Below, in pieces: positions 1 through 5,935 of a stretch of 6,807 bases of DNA. Each line of letters opens with the position of its first letter. The stretch's first letter is position 1. Under the pieces are notes generated by a model. It made no database searches and was not told the origin of the DNA. It saw only the letters and a list, made by a program, of their open reading frames with translations. The stretch is from Bacteroidales bacterium (GTDB lineage: Bacteria > Bacteroidota > Bacteroidia > Bacteroidales > UBA1402), in NCBI GenBank assembly GCA_012511135.1, contig JAAZGQ010000075.1, positions 1 through 6,807 on the forward strand, given 5' to 3'. Position numbers and translations under genes: made by a program.

Positions 1-34
1 CAAATAACCGCTTCTTGCTTTTCATCCTTTTCGA

Positions 35-913
35 TTATCGTTTAACGATTAAGCTCTGAATTTCTGTGCTTTCTTTAGATTTGAATTCCAGCAAATACAA
101 GCCTTCGTTTAAATCTCCGAGCTTGATCTGGTTTTGCTCCGGCCTTATGATTTCTGTTCTGACCAATGCTCCCAAAACAGAATAAATTCTCAGGCATAAA
201 ACCTCTTTATTGCCAAAGTCCAGACTGAGAATATCCGATGCAGGATTGGGTGAAACCAACACACGATCAGCTCCCCGGGCGGGATAGTCCAGCGCATTTA
301 CAAAACCGGTAAAACTTACATTATCCAGGTACAACATGGATTCGGTATGTTGTACGTAAGCTCCTGTTACAAAATAAATACTGGCCGAATCGGGAAGCTC
401 TTCGCTTTCATAACTAAGCGGGATTTCCAAGGCCGTCCAATCGGAAATGGTATCGCTGGTAACATAAAAGGAATTGGCTATTATATCTCCCAGCTTATAA
501 AAATAAATCTGTACAACCAGACTGTCACCGCCAAAAGGCAGGTATTTGTAATATAAATACAAGGCTTCAGGCTTGTAATCGATGGCAAAAGAAGGCTTGG
601 GCAACCAGTTTACCATAGCTTCGGCCTGGTCACTACTAAAAATAACCCCTCTTACCCCTTGTTCGTTATCGGGTTTAATTCTGACGGAAAACTGTCCGGT
701 TCCCGGCGGGTAACTCTCGTTGTTTTTCTCCAGAGAAAAGCCGCGTACTTCACCCTTGGGCAAAGATCCCACCCAGCCGTCGGGTTTTTCGTAAACATAG
801 GCAGTCCAGTCATCCACGTAATCTTCCCAAAGCTCGAATCCCGGATTGGGGATTTGAGCCACAGCTCCCATTGACAGGGCAATGAGAAGCGCAAGAATAA
901 AAGAATTTTTCAT
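35..913 (-). CDS. T9SS type A sorting domain-containing secreted protein
   Basis: This is a 292-residue protein of unknown function, predicted to be exported by Sec and then carried across the outer membrane by the type IX secretion system. Residues 1-20 form a signal peptide: MKN, then a hydrophobic stretch FILALLIALSMG, then a cleavage site after AVA. The mature part opens with PNPGFELWE and later has KPDGW, a pattern common in Bacteroidetes surface proteins with a jelly-roll, carbohydrate-binding-like domain (about residues 21-205; it ends in LYLDNVSF). Residues about 217-292 are the sorting domain, with SPNPASD, IYSVLGALV, LNEGLYLLEF and a terminal SLIVKR. The reading frame stays open upstream to a GTG at 979, but I chose the ATG at 913 because the signal peptide begins there and a promoter-like sequence lies inside the extension. 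The start is 94 nt after the gldA stop. The sorting domain is certain; the carbohydrate-binding idea is inference. Confidence 0.88.
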   Translation of the reverse strand: MKNSFILALLIALSMGAVAQIPNPGFELWEDYVDDWTAYVYEKPDGWVGSLPKGEVRGFSLEKNNESYPPGTGQFSVRIKPDNEQGVRGVIFSSDQAEAMVNWLPKPSFAIDYKPEALYLYYKYLPFGGDSLVVQIYFYKLGDIIANSFYVTSDTISDWTALEIPLSYESEELPDSASIYFVTGAYVQHTESMLYLDNVSFTGFVNALDYPARGADRVLVSPNPASDILSLDFGNKEVLCLRIYSVLGALVRTEIIRPEQNQIKLGDLNEGLYLLEFKSKESTEIQSLIVKR

Positions 914-937
914 GGCTTTTGGTTTACAAATTGTCAG

Positions 938-967
938 TAAATGTATACATAAAATCGAATTTGCAAA
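938..967 (-). promoter_or_regulatory. Bacteroidetes-type promoter candidate for the T9SS protein gene
   Basis: On the minus strand TTTG (967-964) is followed after 18 nt by TACATTTA (945-938). The known Bacteroidetes consensus is TTTG at -33 and TAnnTTTG at -7, separated by roughly 19-21 nt. The -33 box is exact, the -7 box matches at all but its last base, and the spacer is 1 nt short. Transcription would start near 931, giving a leader of about 18 nt before the ATG at 913. The site lies in the short gap after gldA, so the downstream gene probably has its own promoter. This is a pattern match only. Confidence 0.42.
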
Positions 968-1007
968 CTTTTTACACACTAGCCTGAAAAATATTTTATA
1001 CTGATCT

Positions 1008-2147
1008 TTAAATGTATATGTTAGGTTCCATAATTCTTAAACCACCTTGCTTTCTCGCCCTGCCCAAAGCATCGGCGGCCAGCATGGCGGCCAGCACTTT
1101 TTCGGGAGTAATGCAGATGGCTTCGTGATGTATGCCTTCCTGAGGAGCACAGGCTTTTTGGGCCACTTTCATCAAGCGATCCCGACTTACATTGCTTATG
1201 CCTAAATCGTCAAAAGTAGTGGGCAGACCTATATCTTCGCAAAAATTATAAATCACTTCCATTTCTTCGGGACTGGCATCGTTAAGATGCAGGCCGGTAA
1301 GCACCCCAAATGCCACCTTTTCGCCATGATACAAAGCATGCGTCTCTTCCAGAGCCGTTAAACCGTTGTGCACCGAATGGGCTGTGGCCAGGCCGGAACT
1401 TTCAAAGCCAATTCCACTCAACAGGATATTAGCTTCAATGACGCGTTCCAAAGCCGGTGTGATAATCTTGTTTTCGTTGGCCAATTTGGCTGTGCGGCCG
1501 TAACGCATGATGGTTTCAAAACACAGTCTGGCCAGCCTCATTCCGGCCAGGGTGCTGTGCCCTCCGCATTCGTTGACCGAAAAGGTTCGTTCACAGGACT
1601 CGGCCTCAAAACGGGTGGCCAGCGCATCGCCCATGCCTGCAACCAAAAAACGCACAGGCGCCGAAGCAATGATGCCGGTGTCTACGAGTACTATCTGAGG
1701 ATTGCTTTTTTGATAATAAATCGATTCGAAAGCCCCCTCTGAGGTATAGATCACTGCACAACCGCTGCAGGGGGCATCGGTGGAAGCTATGGTAGGAACA
1801 ATGATCACCGGAATATCGGCCCTGTCGGCCACGATCTTGGCGGTATCCAGGCTTTTACCCCCTCCCATCCCCACCAGCAATCCGATTCGCTTTTGGCGGA
1901 CTACAGCCAGCAGGCGCTCGATTTCCTGTTGACAACATTCTCCCCGGAATGTTTCCACATGAAAGCGACTCATATCTTCTGTACTTAGATGTTGGGGCAA
2001 CACTTTGTCAATAATCGTGGGAGAAGCAAACAATAAAGCACGCTCTGCCAGCCGGCTGCTAAGTTCGGGTAAACCGGCCAAAGCCTGTTCTCCCTGAATG
2101 TATTTGCCCGGGAAGGCAGCTACATAATTTAATAATGCATTTTTCAT
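1008..2147 (-). CDS. gldA: glycerol dehydrogenase (iron-containing alcohol dehydrogenase family)
   Basis: This cytoplasmic enzyme oxidises glycerol to dihydroxyacetone with NAD+; family members also work in reverse on hydroxyacetone-type ketones and some aldehydes. The 379 residues follow E. coli GldA (367 aa) along their whole length. The N-terminus has PGKYIQGEQAL (residues 13-23). The NAD-binding GMGGGKSLDTAK is at 93-104, and the substrate and cofactor loop TIASTDAPCSG at 119-129. The three expected metal ligands are present: Asp174 (GMGDALA), His257 (TAHSVHNG) and His274 (YHGEKVAFG). The segment TPALERVIEAN at 230-240 is almost identical to the E. coli protein. The C-terminus runs about nine residues beyond E. 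coli GldA (ending EPNIYI). The gene starts 42 nt after the katG stop with no terminator-like hairpin between, so co-transcription is likely. No Shine-Dalgarno sequence is seen, as is usual in this phylum. Glycerol as the physiological substrate is inferred from family identity. Confidence 0.94.
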   Translation of the reverse strand: MKNALLNYVAAFPGKYIQGEQALAGLPELSSRLAERALLFASPTIIDKVLPQHLSTEDMSRFHVETFRGECCQQEIERLLAVVRQKRIGLLVGMGGGKSLDTAKIVADRADIPVIIVPTIASTDAPCSGCAVIYTSEGAFESIYYQKSNPQIVLVDTGIIASAPVRFLVAGMGDALATRFEAESCERTFSVNECGGHSTLAGMRLARLCFETIMRYGRTAKLANENKIITPALERVIEANILLSGIGFESSGLATAHSVHNGLTALEETHALYHGEKVAFGVLTGLHLNDASPEEMEVIYNFCEDIGLPTTFDDLGISNVSRDRLMKVAQKACAPQEGIHHEAICITPEKVLAAMLAADALGRARKQGGLRIMEPNIYI

Positions 2148-2189
2148 TTAAACCTTGTATTTGGTATAATTCGATTTAAGATTTTTCCT

Positions 2190-4358
2190 TTACCGATCAG
2201 CATTCATCACCTTAACCCAGGCTTTTACAAAATCTTTTACAAACTTTTCTTTGTTGTCGTCCTGAGCATAGAATTCGGCATAGGATCGCAAAATGGAATT
2301 TGAACCAAAAACCAGGTCGACCCTGGTAGCAGTCCATTTAAGGGCTCCGCTTTTTCTGTCAACAATATGATATAAGTTTTCTGCCACCGGTTTCCAGGTA
2401 TAATGCATGTCGGTGATGTTCACAAAAAAATCATTGCTGAGCACTCCCGGTTTGTCGGTAAAGACGCCGTGTTTACTACCACCGTAATTGGTTCCCAATA
2501 CCCTCATCCCTCCGATCAATACTGTCATTTCGGGTGCTGTCAGCCCCATGAGCTGAGTACGGTCGAGCAGCAGTTCTTCGGGTTTTACCGCGTAGTCTTT
2601 TTTGAGCCAGTTGCGGTAGCCGTCGTGTATGGGTTCCAATACGGCAAAAGATTCCGGGTCGGTCATTTCGGCTGTGGCGTCGCCACGTCCGGGGCTGAAA
2701 GGCACACAGATATCAACACCGGCATCGCGGGCGGCCTTTTCGACAGCGGCACTTCCTCCCAGCACTATTAGGTCGGCAATGCTCACTTTCTTTGGCAAGC
2801 CGGCCTGAATTTTTTCGAGTGTTGCCAGCACTTTTTCCAGGCGTTGGGGCTCATTGCCTTCCCAGCTTCTTTGTGGTTCAAGCCTGATTCTTGATCCGTT
2901 GGCTCCTCCCCTGAAATCGGATCCCCGGAAAGTTCGGGCACTGTCCCAGGCTGTATTAATCAATTCTATCGGGCTCAATCCACTATTCAGCAGTTTTGCT
3001 TTTAAGTCTTTGATTTCGCTTTCGCTCAAAGTATAGTCAACTGCCGGAACCGGATCTTGCCAAATAAGATCTTCGGCGGGAACTTCCGGCCCGAGATAAC
3101 GGCTCCTGGGGCCCAAATCACGGTGGGTCAGCTTGAACCAGGCACGGGCAAAAGCACGGGCAAAAGATTCGGGATCCTGGTGAAAGCGCTCGGATATTTT
3201 GCGGTATTCGGGATCCATTTTCATGGCCATATCCGCATCGGTCATCATAGGATTCCTGCGCACACCCGGTTTATGGGCATCGAGAGGTTTGTCTTCTTCT
3301 TTAATATTGACGGGCTCCCATTGCCAGGCGCCTGCCGGGCTTTTGGTCAGTTCCCAGTCGTAGTTGAGCAGTAAATGAAAATAAGTGTGGTTCCATCTGT
3401 CGGGATAGCTAGACCAGGCGCCCTCCAGCCCGCTGGTAACTGTATGTTCGGCATTGCCTTCGCCTTTGGGATTGTGCCAGCCCAATCCTTGTTCCTGAAG
3501 CTCCGCTCCTTCGGGGGCCGGGCCCAGTTTGGCAGCATCGCCGTTACCGTGCGCTTTGCCCACGGTGTGTCCTCCGGCAGTCAGGGCTACGGTTTCTTCG
3601 TCGTTCATTCCCATGCGCTTAAAAGTGAGGCGAACATCTTTGGCTGTTCTCAGAGGATCGGGCTTGCCGTCCACGCCTTCGGGGTTCACATAAATCAAGC
3701 CCATCTGAACGGCTGCCAGTGGATTTTCGAGCGATTCGCGATTTTCGTCATCGCTGTAACGGTTTTTGGTAGCTGCCAGCCATTCTTTTTCGGCTCCCCA
3801 ATAAATATCTTTTTCGGGATGCCAGATATCCTCGCGGCCGCCCCCAAAACCAAAGGTCTTAAAACCCATCGACTCATAGGCAGCGTTACCGGCCAGGATG
3901 AATAAATCTGCCCAGGAAAGTTTGTTCCCGTATTTTTTCTTGATGGGCCAAAGCAGTCGACGGGCTTTGTCCAGGTTGACGTTGTCGGGCCAGCTGTTGA
4001 GGGGGGCAAAACGCTGGTTACCGGTGTTACTTCCTCCCCGGCCATCGCTTGTCCGGTAGGTGCCGGCGCTATGCCAGGCCATACGTATCATTAATCCGCC
4101 GTAATGCCCCCAATCAGCAGGCCACCAATCCTGGCTGTCGGTCATCAGTTTTTTCAGGTCTTCTTTTACAGCAAAATAATCGAGTTTCTTAAATTCTTCT
4201 CTGTAATTATAGTCTTGCCCCATAGGATTAGTCTTGCTGTCGTGTTGATGTAAAATATCCAGATTCAAGGCATTAGGCCACCAACTCATCACTGTATCGT
4301 TGGTTTCGGTGTTTGCGCCGTGCATCACAGGGCATTTTCCTTTTTTAGATGTTTCCAT
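2190..4358 (-). CDS. katG: catalase-peroxidase (bifunctional haem enzyme)
   Basis: This 722-residue haem b enzyme breaks down hydrogen peroxide by catalase and broad peroxidase activities. It is full length for bacterial KatG and has the usual duplicated architecture: an N-terminal catalytic half (to about 425) and a C-terminal half that lacks the haem site. The distal active site is Arg92, Trp95 and His96 in IRMAWHSAGTYR, with the access-channel Asp125 in NSWPDN. The Trp-Tyr-Met crosslink needed for catalase activity is complete: Trp95, Tyr223 (GLIYVNPEG) and Met249 (KRMGMND). The proximal His264 is in TAGGHTVGKAHG, with partners Trp315 (LEGAW) and Asp376. The N-terminus GKCPVMHG is typical of the family. 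There is no cleavable signal peptide, so it should act in the cytoplasm. The start ATG at 4358 is preceded by an A-rich leader. No oxyR or perR regulator gene is in the window. gldA follows 42 nt downstream. Confidence 0.98.
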   Translation of the reverse strand: METSKKGKCPVMHGANTETNDTVMSWWPNALNLDILHQHDSKTNPMGQDYNYREEFKKLDYFAVKEDLKKLMTDSQDWWPADWGHYGGLMIRMAWHSAGTYRTSDGRGGSNTGNQRFAPLNSWPDNVNLDKARRLLWPIKKKYGNKLSWADLFILAGNAAYESMGFKTFGFGGGREDIWHPEKDIYWGAEKEWLAATKNRYSDDENRESLENPLAAVQMGLIYVNPEGVDGKPDPLRTAKDVRLTFKRMGMNDEETVALTAGGHTVGKAHGNGDAAKLGPAPEGAELQEQGLGWHNPKGEGNAEHTVTSGLEGAWSSYPDRWNHTYFHLLLNYDWELTKSPAGAWQWEPVNIKEEDKPLDAHKPGVRRNPMMTDADMAMKMDPEYRKISERFHQDPESFARAFARAWFKLTHRDLGPRSRYLGPEVPAEDLIWQDPVPAVDYTLSESEIKDLKAKLLNSGLSPIELINTAWDSARTFRGSDFRGGANGSRIRLEPQRSWEGNEPQRLEKVLATLEKIQAGLPKKVSIADLIVLGGSAAVEKAARDAGVDICVPFSPGRGDATAEMTDPESFAVLEPIHDGYRNWLKKDYAVKPEELLLDRTQLMGLTAPEMTVLIGGMRVLGTNYGGSKHGVFTDKPGVLSNDFFVNITDMHYTWKPVAENLYHIVDRKSGALKWTATRVDLVFGSNSILRSYAEFYAQDDNKEKFVKDFVKAWVKVMNADR

Positions 4359-4560
4359 TGTTTTCTGTTTTTTAATTAGTACTTATTTATGATTTTTCCA
4401 ATTACTCTGCATTACATCCGGTCTTTAAAAGCCTGGACATGAGTTTGAAATCCTTTAATTCAAGGTATTATTTAAGCTATTCAGTCGATAAAAATAATAA
4501 AATTCCAGCAAAAATATTTATTTCGAAGCGTTTGTTTAGAGATTTAATTCAGAGGATTAG
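4359..4560. other. AT-rich intergenic region upstream of katG
   Basis: This is the 202-nt gap between the CPBP protease stop and the katG start, the longest non-coding stretch in the window. It should hold the katG promoter and the end of the nitroreductase-CPBP transcript. I see no strong GC-rich terminator hairpin followed by a T-run, and no convincing TTTG / TAnnTTTG pair. The best candidate on the minus strand is TTTA, 21 nt, then TAATTGGA, which matches the second box poorly. A short plus-strand reading frame (4439-4639) crosses into the 3' end of the protease gene and is judged spurious. Confidence 0.5.
4374..4387. promoter_or_regulatory. imperfect palindrome upstream of katG, possible operator
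   Basis: AATTAGTACTTATT is a 14-bp inverted repeat centred on AGTACT, with one mismatched pair. It lies 16-29 nt upstream of the katG start codon. Peroxide-responsive regulators (OxyR, PerR) commonly control katG, but this site does not match the PerR consensus TTATAATnATTATAA and I cannot assign a protein to it. AT-rich leaders often hold such palindromes by chance. Confidence 0.18.
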
Positions 4561-5259
4561 TCAGATTTTGTACAGAGCCATCAAGAGTAAAGGAAGCATG
4601 CCAAGCAGATTAGATGTCATGTGCACTACAATGGCGTAGGCATTGTTGTTGTATTTTTCCTGGTAATAGCCGGCAATTAAACCTATGCTGCTGGTAAAAA
4701 CAATGGTACGAATAAGAAAGTAGGCACTGTAACCGTAAGAAATCAAGCTCAGATGAGCTAAACCAAAGAGCAGGGCGCTAATCATCACCGATAAACTTAT
4801 TTTTCTGTTTAGAATCCTGATTCCTTTCTGTTTAAAGGGAGCGAGCAAATTAAGGAAAAAACCCCGGAACAAGATTTCTTCGGCAATGCTGGCAGCCAAA
4901 ACTATAAAACAGAGGAATTTCAGGGGATGCAGGCGGATCGCGGGATGAACTTCTCCTTGCGGTGCTCCGGATAATTTAGCAATAAAACTCAACAACAGCG
5001 ACAGCCCCACATAGCTCATCAGGGTTATAACTACAGGTCTGAGCATCAACTTAAACTTCGGCATTGAGATGCTGTACCTTAGGTGTTTTTTCATTAACAA
5101 AATAGCAAGCGCCGACAGGCTAAATAGTATGACATATGTGATGAAAGATTTGGTAATAAACGCATTATTAATCTTGATGAGCGGGCTCAATAATACGGCT
5201 GCAAAATAAATGGCTGCAGTAAGAGCGATTCCGTAAACCAATCTTTCGATGTTCTTCAT
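4561..5259 (-). CDS. CPBP family intramembrane glutamic endopeptidase (Abi/CaaX protease-like)
   Basis: This 232-residue integral membrane protein belongs to the CPBP family (CaaX proteases and bacteriocin-processing or self-immunity proteins). All three signature motifs are present and in order: EExxxR at 127-132 (AEEILFRG; Glu127, Glu128, Arg132), FxxxH at 165-169 (FGLAH; His169) and HxxxN at 213-217 (HMTSN). The paired glutamates and the two histidines are the expected catalytic residues. Hydrophobic segments suitable for membrane helices lie at about 10-27, 38-56, 74-94, 113-126, 157-172, 180-198 and 208-229. The gene begins 9 nt after the nitroreductase stop, so the two are probably translated from one mRNA. 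No bacteriocin precursor or prenylation-type substrate is visible nearby, so the substrate is unknown. Family assignment is firm; the cellular role is not. Confidence 0.94.
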   Translation of the reverse strand: MKNIERLVYGIALTAAIYFAAVLLSPLIKINNAFITKSFITYVILFSLSALAILLMKKHLRYSISMPKFKLMLRPVVITLMSYVGLSLLLSFIAKLSGAPQGEVHPAIRLHPLKFLCFIVLAASIAEEILFRGFFLNLLAPFKQKGIRILNRKISLSVMISALLFGLAHLSLISYGYSAYFLIRTIVFTSSIGLIAGYYQEKYNNNAYAIVVHMTSNLLGMLPLLLMALYKI

Positions 5260-5268
5260 GGTATTTGA

Positions 5269-5802
5269 TTAATAGCTGTTCCAACTGCTGATTTCTTCGG
5301 GATTTTTTCTGGTTTTGTTCCTTGTTTTCGAAATCGGATACCCCAGGCTTATGAGCAAGGGAACTCGTTTTTTTTCGGGTACGTTCAGCAGTTTCTTGAG
5401 CTTCTTTTCGTTGAACCAGCCTATGATGCAGGTGCCCAAACCCAGATCGGCGGCCTGCAAACAGAATTGATTCACGGCGATGCCCAAATCAATCAGGGAA
5501 TATTCTTTGTTTTGCAGTACGGAAGCCAGGTTTGACAGGGTGTTCATCTTTTCAAGAACCACAGCCACCAGTATCGGTGCCTGATGGGCAAATTGATTCA
5601 TGCCCATGCCTGAGGCCGAAGCTGCCACTTGCTCTTTGAGCTCGGGCTGATCGACCACAATAAATTTCCAGGGCTGGGAATTATTGGCCGAAGGTGCAAG
5701 GCGAGCCGACTCCAGACATTGAATAATCTTTTCTTTTTCTACCCTCGTTTCCGAGTATTTCCGGTCGCTTTGGCGCTGTTTTACTAAGTCTGTGAATTCC
5801 AT
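5269..5802 (-). CDS. nitroreductase family FMN-dependent oxidoreductase
   Basis: This small cytoplasmic flavoprotein (177 residues from the chosen start) is of the nitroreductase fold, which binds FMN as a homodimer and transfers electrons from NAD(P)H to nitro compounds, quinones or unknown substrates. Visible family marks are the N-terminal RQSDRKY (10-16; phosphate-binding Arg), PSANNSQPWKF (37-47), LIDLGIAVNQ (103-112), GLGTCIIGWF (121-130) and ISLGYP (151-156). Two ATGs are possible: 5811 and 5802. I prefer 5802 because the protein then begins MEFTDLVKQRQS, as the family usually does, and because AGGAG (5816-5812) lies 9 nt upstream of it but directly abuts the other ATG. The gene is followed after 9 nt by the CPBP protease. 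A TATTTTTA element (5866-5859) could be its -7 box, but no well-spaced TTTG accompanies it. The physiological substrate cannot be told. Confidence 0.92.
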   Translation of the reverse strand: MEFTDLVKQRQSDRKYSETRVEKEKIIQCLESARLAPSANNSQPWKFIVVDQPELKEQVAASASGMGMNQFAHQAPILVAVVLEKMNTLSNLASVLQNKEYSLIDLGIAVNQFCLQAADLGLGTCIIGWFNEKKLKKLLNVPEKKRVPLLISLGYPISKTRNKTRKNPEEISSWNSY

Positions 5803-5811
5803 ATTTTTCAT

Positions 5812-5816
5812 CTCCT
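5812..5816 (-). promoter_or_regulatory. Shine-Dalgarno-like AGGAG for the nitroreductase gene
   Basis: AGGAG on the minus strand is immediately followed by one ATG (5811) and, 9 nt further, by a second (5802). A working ribosome binding site needs several nucleotides of spacing, so it favours the second ATG. Such sites are uncommon in Bacteroidetes, and this is the only clear one seen in the window. Confidence 0.4.
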
Positions 5817-5935
5817 GTTCGTTAATTTATTTGCACCATCCTCTTTTTTACCGAATTCTAAAAATAAGAATCTTACACCCTATTAAAGAATATTTCAACA
5901 ATTAGCGCTGAGAGCTGTAAAAAGTAGTTACGATG

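Noticed and set aside
37..49. 13-bp palindrome ATCGTTTAACGAT at the end of the left T9SS gene, possible terminator
   Set aside because: It mostly consists of the last codons and stop codon, the loop would be too small and AT-rich, and no T-run follows on the transcribed strand.
914..979. N-terminal extension of the left T9SS protein from a GTG codon
   Set aside because: It precedes a clear signal peptide and overlaps a promoter-like sequence, so it is very likely untranslated.
3375..3905. 176-codon open frame on the plus strand
   Set aside because: It is wholly antisense to katG, whose protein is strongly conserved; the frame resembles no family I know and is a shadow.
4454..4551. Direct repeat TTTAATTCA at 4454-4462 and 4543-4551
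   Set aside because: Nine AT-rich bases repeated twice in an AT-rich gap is compatible with chance, and no mobile element lies between the copies.
4439..4639. 66-codon plus-strand open frame partly in the intergenic gap
   Set aside because: It overlaps the conserved 3' end of the CPBP protease gene, has an unremarkable lysine- and serine-rich composition, and has no ribosome binding site or recognisable motif.
5855..5871. ATTCT / AGAAT inverted repeat between the repeat protein and nitroreductase genes
   Set aside because: A 5-bp AT-rich stem with a 7-nt loop is too weak for a terminator and is expected by chance here.
5859..5887. TTTA-17-TATTTTTA as the nitroreductase promoter
   Set aside because: The -7-like box is fair, but the upstream box is inexact and the 17-nt spacer is shorter than the usual 19-21 nt, so I do not list it as a feature.
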